64,000 nt of DNA from Pseudomonadaceae bacterium. GTDB taxonomy: Bacteria; Pseudomonadota; Gammaproteobacteria; Pseudomonadales; Azotimanducaceae. Positions 7,760 to 17,389 of the stretch are shown one piece after another. A program made the position numbers and the translations under genes. A model generated the notes under the pieces. The model was not told the origin of the DNA and did not search any database. It saw nothing but the letters and a program-made list of their open reading frames with translations. Location: NCBI GenBank assembly GCA_024743175.1, contig JANSXA010000005.1, forward strand, positions 62,001 to 126,000. The letters run 5' to 3'. The first letter of the stretch is position 1, and every line of letters starts with the position of its first letter.

Positions 7760-9877
7760 ATGTACCGTCTTTATTCCGAGTTATCTCACGGCTGGCACAC
7801 ACTGCTGGCTGTTTCAACGCTGTTTCTGCTGAGTGCATGTGGCGGCGCAGATGCACCTACCGCAGAAGAATCCGCTGCAGCAGATGCAGACTTTGAAAGC
7901 AGAAAAGCTGCAATGCTCGCCCATATGCAGAACCACTTTGACACCGAATATTCACTGCCACCCGCCGTTCAGGAAGCGATGGAACGCGGTGAGATCAGTG
8001 CAGACGAGATAAAGCAGCGTGCCGCCGCCGGGGAATTCCAAAAATTCTTTCAGTTTAAAACACCGGCAGATATCCCCGCGGACCTGACCTGGGAAAACGG
8101 TATGGACCTGCCGGATGTTGGCAGCGATCAAGCCACCAAAGGCGGGACACTGTATCTCAGCCTGAGTGACTTCCCGCGGACCTTACGCCGGCTCGGACCA
8201 GATTCAAACGGATCGTTCCGAACCTGGATACTCGATGACACCAGTATGCGTTTCGCCCAGCGCCACCCGACCGATACAAGCATCGATAGCAATGGTAACT
8301 TCCGCTACCACCCTGGCATCGCAGAGGCGTGGGCAATGTCGGAAGATCGTAAAACGGTGTACGTGCGGATAAACCCCGCAGCTGAATTCAGCGATGGCAT
8401 GCCCATCACCAGCGATGACATGATGTTCACCTTCTATTTCTACCATCAGCCTTTTATCCAGGCACCCTGGTACAACAACAATTTCAAGCGCAATTACACG
8501 GCCATAACAAAATACGACACACATACGTTCAGCCTCACGCTGCCCGAAGCAAAACCCAACGTGATCGGGCGAGCTTTAGAACTCGAACCGATGCCTATGC
8601 ACTTCTTCTATGAGTTCGGTGAAGACTATGTCGAACGTTATCAGTGGGAATTTGTACCTACCAGCGGTCCTTACGTACTCACACCGGACAACCTGAAAAA
8701 AGGCCGGTCTGTTACGTTGCTGCGGAACAAAGACTGGTGGGCAAAGGACCTGAAATACTGGCGCAACCGTTTCAATGTTGATCGCATCAACCTGACGATC
8801 ATCCGGGACGCCGCTAAAACCTTTGAAGCGTTCAAGAAAGGTGAAATAAGTTTCGCCTCCGTTTCGCTGCCGGAATACTTTTACGAAAAACTCCCCGCCA
8901 GTGATCCGCTTGTGGCTAATGGCCTGGTGCATCGCGCCGTTTTCTACAATGACGCCCCTCGGCCGACTTATGGTTTATGGATTAACAGTGGTCGACCGTT
9001 GTTGAACAACCAGGATGTCAGGGTTGGTATCAACTATGCGACAAACTTCCAGAAAGTCATCGACGAGTATTTTCGCGGCGACTACACCCGCATGCGCACC
9101 AGTGCAGATGGTTACGGTGAGTTCACTCACCCGACGTTAACAGCACGCCCATTTGATGTGGAAAAAGCACTTGCCAGTTTTGCCAAAGCAGGCTTTGTAG
9201 AGCGTGGTCCGGACGGTGTTCTGGTAAACGCTAACGGCGAGCGATTGAGTTTTACCCTGACAACAGGCTACGAAGCCTTAAAAGACACGCTGACCATCCT
9301 GCGCGAAGAGGCTTTGAATGCGGGCCTGGAACTGCGTCTGGAAGTACTGGACGGCACTGCATCGTGGAAGAAGATCCAGGAAAAGCAGCATGATATTGCA
9401 TTCAGCGCTTTCAACGTGGGGCCTGAGATGTATCCCCGCTATTGGGAGACCTACCATTCTGTAAATGCCTACGATGTACCGTGGTTGCCCGACGGCAGCG
9501 TCAACCCGGATCGCGAGTTAAAACCACAGACCAACAACCTTCAGTCAATTGCGAATCGAGAACTGGATCAGCGTATTGAAGCTTATCGTGCCAGCGACAG
9601 CGTTGAGGAAATGCAACGACTGGCATTCGAAATGGAAGAGATACTCTACGAGGACGGCTCTTTTGTACCGGGCTTTGTGATTCCATTCATGCGTGTGGCC
9701 TACTGGCGTTGGTTTAAATGGCCAGAGAATTTCCATGTAAAAATTGCCAACAGCGCCACCGATGGGCATCTGTTCTGGATTGACCAGGCCCTTGAAGAAG
9801 AAACGCGAAAGGCACGCAGATCAGGTCAAACCTTCGAGGTGGTCGACAAAGTGTACGACCGCTACAAGACGGATTAG
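7760..9877 (+). CDS. yejA: extracellular solute-binding protein family 5 (YejA-like lipoprotein)
   Basis: 705 aa from ATG 7760, chosen because GAGGAG lies just upstream; an ATG at 7748 overlaps the yejE stop as ATGA and would add four residues. The leader ends in lipobox LLSAC, so the protein is probably a periplasm-facing lipoprotein. It carries the SBP_bac_5 fold: AEAWAMSEDRKTVYVRIN and FSDGMPITSDDMMFTF near residues 190-225, then SGPYVLTPDNLKKG. It captures the peptide-type ligand and hands it to the permeases. A linker of about 100 residues, rich in Ala and Glu, precedes the binding domain. Confidence 0.9.
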   Translation: MYRLYSELSHGWHTLLAVSTLFLLSACGGADAPTAEESAAADADFESRKAAMLAHMQNHFDTEYSLPPAVQEAMERGEISADEIKQRAAAGEFQKFFQFKTPADIPADLTWENGMDLPDVGSDQATKGGTLYLSLSDFPRTLRRLGPDSNGSFRTWILDDTSMRFAQRHPTDTSIDSNGNFRYHPGIAEAWAMSEDRKTVYVRINPAAEFSDGMPITSDDMMFTFYFYHQPFIQAPWYNNNFKRNYTAITKYDTHTFSLTLPEAKPNVIGRALELEPMPMHFFYEFGEDYVERYQWEFVPTSGPYVLTPDNLKKGRSVTLLRNKDWWAKDLKYWRNRFNVDRINLTIIRDAAKTFEAFKKGEISFASVSLPEYFYEKLPASDPLVANGLVHRAVFYNDAPRPTYGLWINSGRPLLNNQDVRVGINYATNFQKVIDEYFRGDYTRMRTSADGYGEFTHPTLTARPFDVEKALASFAKAGFVERGPDGVLVNANGERLSFTLTTGYEALKDTLTILREEALNAGLELRLEVLDGTASWKKIQEKQHDIAFSAFNVGPEMYPRYWETYHSVNAYDVPWLPDGSVNPDRELKPQTNNLQSIANRELDQRIEAYRASDSVEEMQRLAFEMEEILYEDGSFVPGFVIPFMRVAYWRWFKWPENFHVKIANSATDGHLFWIDQALEEETRKARRSGQTFEVVDKVYDRYKTD

Positions 9878-9881
9878 CACC

Positions 9882-10907
9882 TTGGTCGACCAAAGCGAAA
9901 AAACGGCTCCACTGCTTCACGTTAAAGACCTTGTCACAGCGTTTGATACAGAAGGTGGCCAGATTAAAGCAGTGGACGGTGTCAGCTTCAGCCTGCAACC
10001 CGGTCGTACACTCGGTATTGTTGGCGAGTCCGGGTGCGGTAAAACGGTGACTGCGTTAAGCATCATCAACCTGCTGCCTAAACCAACAGCTGATATTCTT
10101 GAGGGAGAAATATGGTTCGAAGGCGAAGATCTCGCCAGCGCACCTATCGAACGTTTGCACGACATCCGCGGCGAACGTATCGGCATGATTTTCCAGGAGC
10201 CGATGACCGCATTGAATCCAGTACATCGCGTCGGCCGGCAGATTATGGAAACACTGAAGCTTCATCGGGATATCAGTGATGCCGACGCGCTCAGAGCCAC
10301 GATCAGCATGCTGGAGAAGGTGGGTATACCCAGCCCTGAAGTACGCGTTAGTGAATACCCCCATCAGCTTTCAGGCGGTATGCGCCAGCGCGTGATGATC
10401 GCCATGGCTTTGATCTGCGATCCGTCGCTCGTCATCGCAGACGAACCTACCACCGCTTTGGACGTCACCATCCAGGCGCAGATCCTTGAACTGCTGCAGG
10501 ACATGCAGAACAAACTGAATACCAGCGTAATCATGATCACCCACGATTTAGGGGTGATTGCCGAAACCTGCGACGATGTCCTTGTCATGTACGCGGGCCG
10601 AGTTGCAGAACAGGGCAGCGTTGACGACGTTTTCAACAATCCCATGCATCCGTATACACAAGGTCTGTTAAGTTCGATTCCCAGACTCAACTCACCACGT
10701 AAAACAAAGCTGCCCACCATAGAGGGCATGGTGCCTTCGCTGACAGATATGCCAACGGGTTGCCGGTTCAACAATCGCTGTCCTTACGCTGATGAACTAT
10801 GTGTTTCCAGCTATCCGCAACTGGATGGTGAAGACGGCTTTCACCAGGCAGCCTGTCATCACTGGCGGAAAATCGACGCTCAACTGCACAGCGGGACCAC
10901 CTCATGA
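9882..10907 (+). CDS. peptide ABC transporter ATP-binding protein (DppD/OppD type)
   Basis: 341 aa starting at a TTG at 9882, four bases after the binding-protein stop; no ATG or GTG fits, since the frame farther upstream lies inside yejA. Walker A is GESGCGKT, the signature LSGGMRQRV, and Walker [12 protein letters not shown]. The C-terminal oligopeptide-transporter tail holds four cysteines ([15 protein letters not shown] and later AACHH), the pattern known to bind an iron-sulfur cluster in DppD-type ATPases. E. coli has one fused YejF; here the two ATPases are separate genes. Confidence 0.9.
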   Translation: MVDQSEKTAPLLHVKDLVTAFDTEGGQIKAVDGVSFSLQPGRTLGIVGESGCGKTVTALSIINLLPKPTADILEGEIWFEGEDLASAPIERLHDIRGERIGMIFQEPMTALNPVHRVGRQIMETLKLHRDISDADALRATISMLEKVGIPSPEVRVSEYPHQLSGGMRQRVMIAMALICDPSLVIADEPTTALDVTIQAQILELLQDMQNKLNTSVIMITHDLGVIAETCDDVLVMYAGRVAEQGSVDDVFNNPMHPYTQGLLSSIPRLNSPRKTKLPTIEGMVPSLTDMPTGCRFNNRCPYADELCVSSYPQLDGEDGFHQAACHHWRKIDAQLHSGTTS

Positions 10908-11887
10908 CGTCACCGCTACTGAAAATTGAAAACCTCAAAGTTCATTTCCCGGTCAAAGGCGGCATCCTGCTTCGAGCTGCCGCACATAACAAAGCTGTAG
11001 ACGGAATATCAATCGAACTGGAGCAAGGTGAAACGCTTGGTCTGGTCGGCGAATCTGGCTGTGGCAAATCAACTTTTGGCAAAGCCATAGTACGTCTGCT
11101 GAAACCAACAGAAGGAAAAATCACCTTTGAGGGGACTGATGTAACTGATCTGTCCCGTAAGGCGATGAAGCCACTGCGCCGAGACGTACAGATGATATTC
11201 CAGGATCCAGGTGAAAGCCTGAACAGCCGCCTGACCGTTGGCAGCCTGATCAGTGAAGCATTCGATATTCATGGCATCGGTGAACCCGCCTGGCGCCGCA
11301 CCCGCACGTTAGAGCTGTTGGAGCAGGTTGGCTTACCCGCCGCTGCAGCGGATCGGTTCCCCTTCGAATTCTCCGGCGGCCAGCGACAGCGCATTGGTAT
11401 CGCTCGGGCGATAGCACTGGAACCCAAACTCATTGTCTGTGATGAGCCGGTATCCGCGCTGGATGTATCGATCCAGAGTCAGATCCTCAACCTCCTGCTG
11501 GATCTGCAGGCGGACATGCAGTTATCTTATCTGTTTATCGCCCACGATCTTGCTGTGGTAAAACACATCAGCGATCGCATAGCGATCATGTACCTTGGGC
11601 AACTGATGGAAGTTGGTAGCGCCGATGAGATTTATGCTGATCCAAGACACCCCTATACACGCGCACTGATAGCTGCAATTCCTGAACCAGACCCAGCACG
11701 GCGCAACCGTCCAAAAATGATCCTGCAGGGAGACGTACCCAGCCCTATCAACCCCCCCAGTGGCTGCGTATTCCACACCCGCTGTCCCCACGTGCAGGAC
11801 AAATGCAAAGCTGAAAAACCGGTACTACGCGATCTGATTGCTTCAGACGGATCACCACGGCAGCTGGCCTGCCACTTCGATTTATAA
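10904..11887 (+). CDS. peptide ABC transporter ATP-binding protein (DppF/OppF type)
   Basis: 327 aa, overlapping the previous gene by ATGA. Walker A is GESGCGKST, the signature FSGGQRQRIGIARA, Walker B IVCDEPVSALD, followed by IAHDLAVVKHISDRI. A C-terminal cysteine tail (GCVFHTRCPHVQDKC, LACHF) resembles that of its partner. With the DppD-type subunit it makes the heterodimeric motor of the importer encoded at 5655-11887. It is the last gene of the operon and is convergent with the phosphoesterase gene 11 bases away. Confidence 0.9.
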   Translation: MTSPLLKIENLKVHFPVKGGILLRAAAHNKAVDGISIELEQGETLGLVGESGCGKSTFGKAIVRLLKPTEGKITFEGTDVTDLSRKAMKPLRRDVQMIFQDPGESLNSRLTVGSLISEAFDIHGIGEPAWRRTRTLELLEQVGLPAAAADRFPFEFSGGQRQRIGIARAIALEPKLIVCDEPVSALDVSIQSQILNLLLDLQADMQLSYLFIAHDLAVVKHISDRIAIMYLGQLMEVGSADEIYADPRHPYTRALIAAIPEPDPARRNRPKMILQGDVPSPINPPSGCVFHTRCPHVQDKCKAEKPVLRDLIASDGSPRQLACHFDL

Positions 11888-11898
11888 AAGCTCCGCTA

Positions 11899-12495
11899 CT
11901 AGCCCATCTCCGCTCGGCTGATGTCAATGCTGTGCAGCGGCGAGAGGCCGTCGTCAACAATCTGCAAAAGCTCCACTTTCATCGATGAAGGTGTGATCGA
12001 CAGAAAGCCAACCGTGCCATGCCGGGTCGACTGATTGTTCGGCAAGGTGGGTGAGCCGGGATTGATATACACACACCCTTCAACATCGTGGACTTCCGCA
12101 AGGTGCGTGTGTCCGTAAATCACAACGTGTGGAACAGTTTCCCCGAACGCCTGTTGTCTTTTCTTGTGCAGCTTTGCCGGTTGTGCCCGGCTGGGCGTTG
12201 GAAATTTGTGCACCAGACCAACCGTTAGCCCAGCGATCTGGCCACACCACACATCTTTAAGCTTTGCGTGCTGCACATCCAGATCTCCGTTGCCACAACA
12301 GACAAAGGTTGGCGCCAGAGTTTCCAGTTCATCAATAACATCAGCAACGTGCAGATCACCCGCATGCAGAATCAGATCAGTGCCACGAAAGGCGTCATAG
12401 ACCTGAGGCCATAAAGTCGCAATTGTGCCTGGCATATGGGTGTCGGCAATCAAACCCACCCGCAGGGTGTCGGCACTGGCAAACTCACTGTGCAA
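11899..12495 (-). CDS. YfcE/MJ0936-type metallophosphoesterase
   Basis: 198 aa. The start is TTG at 12495, supported by GAGGTG about 8 bases upstream. Calcineurin-like motifs appear in order: ADTHMPG (about 17-23), HAGDLH (44-49), CGNGD (67-71), and GHTHLAE (127-133). They bind two metal ions. YfcE-type enzymes cleave phosphodiesters such as artificial bis-pNPP; the natural substrate is generally unknown. Close to the VOC gene in the same direction (22 bases). Confidence 0.88.
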   Translation of the reverse strand: MHSEFASADTLRVGLIADTHMPGTIATLWPQVYDAFRGTDLILHAGDLHVADVIDELETLAPTFVCCGNGDLDVQHAKLKDVWCGQIAGLTVGLVHKFPTPSRAQPAKLHKKRQQAFGETVPHVVIYGHTHLAEVHDVEGCVYINPGSPTLPNNQSTRHGTVGFLSITPSSMKVELLQIVDDGLSPLHSIDISRAEMG

Positions 12496-12517
12496 AATAG
12501 ATCACCTCATGAACGCC

Positions 12518-12958
12518 TTACTGAGATGTGGAAAAAAGGGAAGCCTGGATATCTTTAAAGGCTTTGAATTCAAGCGCGTTGCCCGACGGATCCTGAAAGA
12601 ACATGGTCTTCTGCTCGCCGGGCAGACCCTCAAATCGGGTATAGGGTTCAATAATAAAATCATCAATCACACCAACTAATCGCTTCATTAACTGATCCCA
12701 TTGCGCAAGCGTTAACACGACACCAAAGTGCGGAACGGGCACCGCTTCACCATCTACACCCTGATTGATATGTGTCACCTGCCCCTCAGGTCCCAGTGCC
12801 GGATCCAGATGCACAACCAGCTGGTGGCCAAAAAGGTTGAAGTCTACCCAGTGAGCATCACTACGGCCTTCGGCACAACCCAGCTTGCCACCATAGAAAT
12901 CGCGCGCTTCAGCAATGTCCCGCACCGGGATGGCAAGATGGAAGGGGGTCAGCGTCAT
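12518..12958 (-). CDS. VOC-superfamily (glyoxalase-like) protein
   Basis: 146 aa, two beta-alpha-beta-beta-beta units. Typical sequence: FHLAIPVRDIAEARDFYGGKLG at the N-terminus, with the first metal-ligand histidine (His7), and FFQDPSGNALEFKAF near the C-terminus with the glutamate ligand. Members include glyoxalase I, dioxygenases and antibiotic-resistance proteins; the sequence does not settle which. It lies upstream of the phosphoesterase in the same direction and may share its transcript. The ribosome site is weak. Confidence 0.85.
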   Translation of the reverse strand: MTLTPFHLAIPVRDIAEARDFYGGKLGCAEGRSDAHWVDFNLFGHQLVVHLDPALGPEGQVTHINQGVDGEAVPVPHFGVVLTLAQWDQLMKRLVGVIDDFIIEPYTRFEGLPGEQKTMFFQDPSGNALEFKAFKDIQASLFSTSQ

Positions 12959-13046
12959 AGATGGAAGAACGGCTATGGTGAGATGCCGAGGTTAGCAGGC
13001 AAACAACCGCTACCACCAGAACAAAACTTCTCAGCGCCGAGTCACA

Positions 13047-13340
13047 TCAGTGCACCTGGTCGCCATCAGCGGTGAATGTTTCCGCAATCTGCTCTGCGTA
13101 GAGCAGCACATCGTCAGTCAGAGCCCAGGAAACATCGTCGAACATGAAACCCTGAAAAGCCGTTGTCGACAGCTCAATAAACAACTCCAGCAACTGCTCT
13201 TCCTCAGTCAACTGCGTCAGAGAGACCAGAATATTGGTGAAAAAGCTTGCTGCCATCACCTCGTTGGTTTCGTTCAGATAACCGACCAGTTTTTCAAGCT
13301 TAGGGCGCAGATCATGCTGCACAGTTTCAATTGCGTTCAT
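13047..13340 (-). CDS. small helical protein of unknown function
   Basis: 97 aa, acidic and predicted mostly alpha-helical (LRPKLEKLVGYLNE, LTQLTEEEQLLELFIELS). No signal peptide or membrane span, so probably cytoplasmic. No family recognised. The amino-acid composition and a clear ATG support a real gene; the ribosome site is weak. Divergent from the flippase-like gene with a 95-base gap. Confidence 0.6.
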   Translation of the reverse strand: MNAIETVQHDLRPKLEKLVGYLNETNEVMAASFFTNILVSLTQLTEEEQLLELFIELSTTAFQGFMFDDVSWALTDDVLLYAEQIAETFTADGDQVH

Positions 13341-13435
13341 GCTCGCAGGCTAAGCAGGCGTTCGTGAACTAGGCGTGAACTGAGCAGCAAAGGTGTTACC
13401 ATCTGATCATTATTTTCTACTGCCGGGAGAGCACT

Positions 13436-14416
13436 TTGAGCGAAACCGAACCCTCTGCAACCAGCGACGACGCGCTGCCGCAAAAACCAAAACCCGGCAT
13501 CATCAAACGCCTGTTACCCTGGCTCATCACCGTCGCGTGTTTTGCCTTTCTGTATAGCCGCATGGCGGGACCCGCAGCAGCCCAGGGATTAACTGTCGTC
13601 GCCTATCTTGGCAATGTATTTGCCAGCGTTAACTGGTTCATGTGGTTGGGTTTGATGATCCCCTACTCTCTGTTCTTCTTTTTAGTTGACTCCCTGATCG
13701 TCTGGCGTGTCATCAACTGGTTCGACGCCGAAGTCTCCTACAAGAATATCCTGCCAGTACGAGCCAGCACCTACATTCTGTCGATTCTGAACGAACAACT
13801 GGGCAAAGGTGCCATGGCCCTCTACCTGAACCGTCGTGAAGGTGTGCCAGGTTGGAAGTTGGGATCGTCCATGTTGTTCATCATGGTGTGCGAACTGTTT
13901 TATCTCGCCACCTGGGCCAATATTGGTCTGGCGCTGCAGTGGGAAAACCTGCCTGAGGTGTTCCGCGGTCTGCCCTGGGTAGGGATGATTATTGTTGCTG
14001 TGTTTGCGGTGGCATTTCTGTATTTCAAAGGCAAGATCCTGCCGAATCTGAAATGGCGCGATAAACATATTCTGCACGCCTTTCGTGAAGCCAAGCTGAG
14101 TCAGTATCTGGTCATCATGTTATTGCGTTCCCCGGCTTTGCTTGCGGCAGTTGTGGTTTACTCCGAAGCCCTGAGCCTGTTTGGTGTCGAGATTTCCTAT
14201 ATGCAGATGCTTGGCATCTTACCGGTGATCTTTTTTGGCGCGTCTATTCCAGGACCGTTTCGGGCCGTGGCAGTTTCTTTGTGGGTCATTCTTTTTCCAG
14301 AGTTTCCCGCAGAAATGTCCGCTTTTGGTCTGGTACAGCACAACTTTTTCATTCTGTTTAACGCCGTCATCGGCCTGGTGTTCTTACGTCGTGCGCAAAA
14401 AGAACTGTTTGAATAG
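13436..14416 (+). CDS. flippase-like integral membrane protein
   Basis: 326 aa. The start is TTG at 13436, chosen because GGGAGA lies about 7 bases upstream. After a hydrophilic N-terminus of about 25 residues come about seven or eight membrane segments. The layout and stretches such as YILSILNEQLGKGAMALYLN resemble the lysylphosphatidylglycerol synthase transmembrane/UPF0104 flippase group, in which a conserved gate region moves lipids. No synthase domain is attached. Function is inferred only from fold resemblance. Confidence 0.55.
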   Translation: MSETEPSATSDDALPQKPKPGIIKRLLPWLITVACFAFLYSRMAGPAAAQGLTVVAYLGNVFASVNWFMWLGLMIPYSLFFFLVDSLIVWRVINWFDAEVSYKNILPVRASTYILSILNEQLGKGAMALYLNRREGVPGWKLGSSMLFIMVCELFYLATWANIGLALQWENLPEVFRGLPWVGMIIVAVFAVAFLYFKGKILPNLKWRDKHILHAFREAKLSQYLVIMLLRSPALLAAVVVYSEALSLFGVEISYMQMLGILPVIFFGASIPGPFRAVAVSLWVILFPEFPAEMSAFGLVQHNFFILFNAVIGLVFLRRAQKELFE

Positions 14417-14441
14417 CTTTTAGCCCGAACGGCTCTTCACG

Positions 14442-15398
14442 GTGCTGAACAAAGCTGTTCTTACCGCATTTGTTTTGTGCGCGGGCTTTTCAACCCTGGC
14501 CCTGGAAGCGCCTGAGCAGGTGCACCTGTTAATCCCTGGCGGCGCAGGTGGCGGCTGGGACCGAACCGCACGCGGTGTGGGCACTGCGCTTGGCAGAGCC
14601 GGGCTGATAGAACAGGTGCGTTACGAAAACATGTCCGGGGGCGGCGGCGCACGCGGCATCGCACACCTGCTGGAACGCAAGTCACCACATATGCTGATGG
14701 TGAACTCCAGCCCGATTGTCATCCGCTCGCTGCAGAAAGCATTTCCACACTCTTTTCGCGACCTGACACCGGTGGCCAGCGTGATTGGTGATTACTCTGT
14801 TATCGCTGTACGTAAAGCCTCTCCTATCCAGGACATCAGAGACCTCGCCGCTGCTCAAAAACAAAACCCCTCACACATTGCCATCGCCGGTGGGTCGATT
14901 GCAGGCAGTACAGACCACATTGTTGCTGCTCTGGTATTTGCCGGGTTTGCAGCAGAACCAAAGAGCGTGAAATACATCCCTTACGATGCCGGTGGGAAAG
15001 CCATGGCTGGCTTGTTATCCGGTGAGGTACAGGCATTGTCCTCCGGGCTGGGCGAAGTCATCGACATGGCGCTACAGGGTTGGGTCAACATTCTGTGTGT
15101 GACCTCTGCAGAGCGTATCAGCCTCCTCCCGGATACGCCTACGTGCCAGGAAAGTGGCGCTGAAGGTGCCGTGTTTGCCAACTGGCGGGGTTTTTTCGCC
15201 AGCCCGGCTATGCCGGCCGCGCAGGTAAAGGCTTATGCTGATGTACTGGCGCAGATGTACGCTACCCGCGCCTGGCGGGAGATTGCTGATAATTACGGCT
15301 GGGTTGACCTGTTTTATGCTCAGGAAGACTTTGCCCGGATGCTTATCCAGCAGGAGAGTGACATCCGCCGCCTTATGCTTGAACTGGGATTGTTATGA
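14442..15398 (+). CDS. tctC: tripartite tricarboxylate transporter substrate-binding protein (TctC/Bug family)
   Basis: 318 aa from GTG 14442. A signal peptide of about 20 residues (AVLTAFVLCAGFSTLALEA) precedes a periplasmic binding fold. The Bug signatures are clear: VHLLIPGGAGGGWDRTARGVG, ENMSGGGGARGIAHL and later PTCQESG. The protein captures a carboxylate-type solute for the TctAB membrane part. It overlaps tctB by ATGA. Ligand cannot be read from the sequence. Confidence 0.92.
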   Translation: MLNKAVLTAFVLCAGFSTLALEAPEQVHLLIPGGAGGGWDRTARGVGTALGRAGLIEQVRYENMSGGGGARGIAHLLERKSPHMLMVNSSPIVIRSLQKAFPHSFRDLTPVASVIGDYSVIAVRKASPIQDIRDLAAAQKQNPSHIAIAGGSIAGSTDHIVAALVFAGFAAEPKSVKYIPYDAGGKAMAGLLSGEVQALSSGLGEVIDMALQGWVNILCVTSAERISLLPDTPTCQESGAEGAVFANWRGFFASPAMPAAQVKAYADVLAQMYATRAWREIADNYGWVDLFYAQEDFARMLIQQESDIRRLMLELGLL

Positions 15399-15859
15399 CG
15401 TTCAATCCCGACCGCGCCGGTGGCTGCATTCTGCTGGTCTTCTGCTGTGCTTACGGCGTGCTGGCGCTGGATATCCCCACCACCACAACGCAGATGGGTT
15501 CTGCGTTCACAGCCCGCACCATGCCCTTTGCCCTGGCCGTAGCTGGCATAGGTCTGTCGTTACTTCTGATTCTGATGCCCGGCAGAACTCCGGCCAAAAG
15601 CAGGATGCCGGTCTATTGGCTTCAAGGGGCTGCATTTATTGTGCTGATGAGCGCTTATGGGTTAACCATTCGACCCTTTGGATTCCTGCTGGCCACCATC
15701 ACCTTTTTGACCATCGGCTTCTGGCTGCTGGGCGAGCGCAAAGTGATTACTCTGATCACAGTGCCTGCAATCATTGCAATGCTGTTCTGGTTCCTGCTCA
15801 GTGAACTTCTGGGCGTTTACATTGCGCCAGGCCCAGCGATCTGGAGCACGCATGTCTAA
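15395..15859 (+). CDS. tctB: tripartite tricarboxylate transporter small subunit TctB
   Basis: 154 aa with four membrane spans, the usual size for TctB. The N-terminal DIPTTTTQMGSAFTARTMP resembles the conserved 'GPRxFP' entry region of the family. It is the small membrane partner of TctA. Its start overlaps tctC (ATGA), and tctA follows after 12 bases. Confidence 0.88.
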   Translation: MTFNPDRAGGCILLVFCCAYGVLALDIPTTTTQMGSAFTARTMPFALAVAGIGLSLLLILMPGRTPAKSRMPVYWLQGAAFIVLMSAYGLTIRPFGFLLATITFLTIGFWLLGERKVITLITVPAIIAMLFWFLLSELLGVYIAPGPAIWSTHV

Positions 15860-15871
15860 CCGGCACCCGAC

Positions 15872-17389
15872 ATGTTAGACGGCATCCTTCTGGGGTTGGA
15901 CACCGCTTTCTCAGCCCAGGCGATTGTATTCCTTGTCGGTGGATGCCTTGCCGGAACGTTGATAGGCATGTTACCCGGCCTTGGGCCGATGACGGCTATC
16001 GCGCTGATGATTCCTATTGCGTCAACGCTGGAACCTGCTACCGGCATCATCATGATGGCTGCCGTGTACTATGGAGCCATCTTTGGTGGCTCTACTTCTT
16101 CAATATTAATCAACGCACCTGGCGTGGCATCCACAGTGGCCTCGAGTTTTGATGGCTATCCTTTATCTCAGCAGGGTCATGCGGGTAAAGCCCTGGCGAT
16201 AGCTGCAGGAGCATCTTTTTGCGGCGGTATTATTGGCGCCATATTACTGATGTTGGGAGCCCCGGTACTGGCGCAAGCCTCTCTGCTGTTTCAGTCCAGC
16301 GATTATTTTGCGCTGATGGTTCTCGGGCTCGTCAGTGTAGCTGCATTTGCAGGCAACGGCGGTCTGATCAAAGCCCTGCTGATGACAACAATTGGTCTGA
16401 TGTTATCCACCGTGGGCACCAGCCAGGCCCAGGGTGTCGAGCGTTTTACCCTGGGCAGTATTGACCTGATCGACGGCATATCTTTTCTGTTGCTGGTGAT
16501 GGCCACCTTTGCGCTGGCAGAAGCCCTGCTTGCAGTACTGCGCACGCCTGCCAGCGGCTTGCAGATAGTGGAACAAAGTAAGCGTAAATCCCTGGGCAGC
16601 ATGCGTATCACCAAACAGGAAGTGCGCGATATCTCTCCCACCGTCGCGCGCTCATCTGTGCTGGGTTTTATCATTGGCCTGCTGCCCGGCGCCGGCGCAA
16701 CCGTAGCCAGCTTCCTCGCCTATGCCTCTGAACAACGTATGGCACCGCGCAAACAATCGCCAGCCTTTGGCGAAGGCGCTCCGCGCGGTCTGGCAGCGCC
16801 GGAAGCCGCCAACAATGCAGCAGCAACAGGTTCGTTTGTACCTTTGTTAACCCTGGGCATACCCGGATCAGGCACAACGGCTATCCTGCTGGGTGCCCTC
16901 ATTGCTTACGGTATACAACCGGGACCGATGCTGTTTATCAACGAGCCTGCGGTGTTCTGGGCGGTTATTGTCTCCATGTGGCTGGGTAACGTGGTGCTGC
17001 TGGTGTTAAACCTGCCGTTGATCCCCTACATTGCCCGGATTCTGATGGTACCCGGCAGACTGCTGCTGCCGCTGATCATGTTCTTCTCCATCATTGGCGT
17101 GTATCTGGTGAGTTTCAATACCTTCGATATTCAGCTGATGGTGTTGTTTGCTGTCGCCGCTGTGGGTTTAAGATTACTGAACTTCCCCATGGCACCCATG
17201 ATTCTTGGTTTTATCCTGGGCGGTTTAATGGAGGAAAATCTGGGACGCGCTCTGTTGATCTACGACAACAACTGGTCGTTCCTGTGGACCCGCCCGCTGA
17301 CTTTTGGCATCTTGCTGCTGGCTGCTGTGGCACTGTTTGTGCCACTACTTCGTACGCTGGTGAACCGGAAAAAAGGATCTGATCAATGA
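15872..17389 (+). CDS. tctA: tripartite tricarboxylate transporter large permease TctA
   Basis: 505 aa, about 11-12 membrane spans, full family length. The two conserved TctA motifs are visible: GTLIGMLPGLGPMTAIALM (about 29-47) and its second-half counterpart FIIGLLPGAGATVASFLAYA (about 267-286), plus FGGSTSSILINAPG and LTLGIPGSGTTAILLGAL. It moves the solute using an ion gradient. It overlaps the next gene by ATGA, so the esterase is translated from the same message. Confidence 0.95.
   Translation: MLDGILLGLDTAFSAQAIVFLVGGCLAGTLIGMLPGLGPMTAIALMIPIASTLEPATGIIMMAAVYYGAIFGGSTSSILINAPGVASTVASSFDGYPLSQQGHAGKALAIAAGASFCGGIIGAILLMLGAPVLAQASLLFQSSDYFALMVLGLVSVAAFAGNGGLIKALLMTTIGLMLSTVGTSQAQGVERFTLGSIDLIDGISFLLLVMATFALAEALLAVLRTPASGLQIVEQSKRKSLGSMRITKQEVRDISPTVARSSVLGFIIGLLPGAGATVASFLAYASEQRMAPRKQSPAFGEGAPRGLAAPEAANNAAATGSFVPLLTLGIPGSGTTAILLGALIAYGIQPGPMLFINEPAVFWAVIVSMWLGNVVLLVLNLPLIPYIARILMVPGRLLLPLIMFFSIIGVYLVSFNTFDIQLMVLFAVAAVGLRLLNFPMAPMILGFILGGLMEENLGRALLIYDNNWSFLWTRPLTFGILLLAAVALFVPLLRTLVNRKKGSDQ

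Noticed and set aside
9744-9881. Longer N-terminus of the DppD-type ATPase.
   Set aside because: The extension lies inside the binding-protein gene; the ABC domain starts normally after the TTG at 9882.
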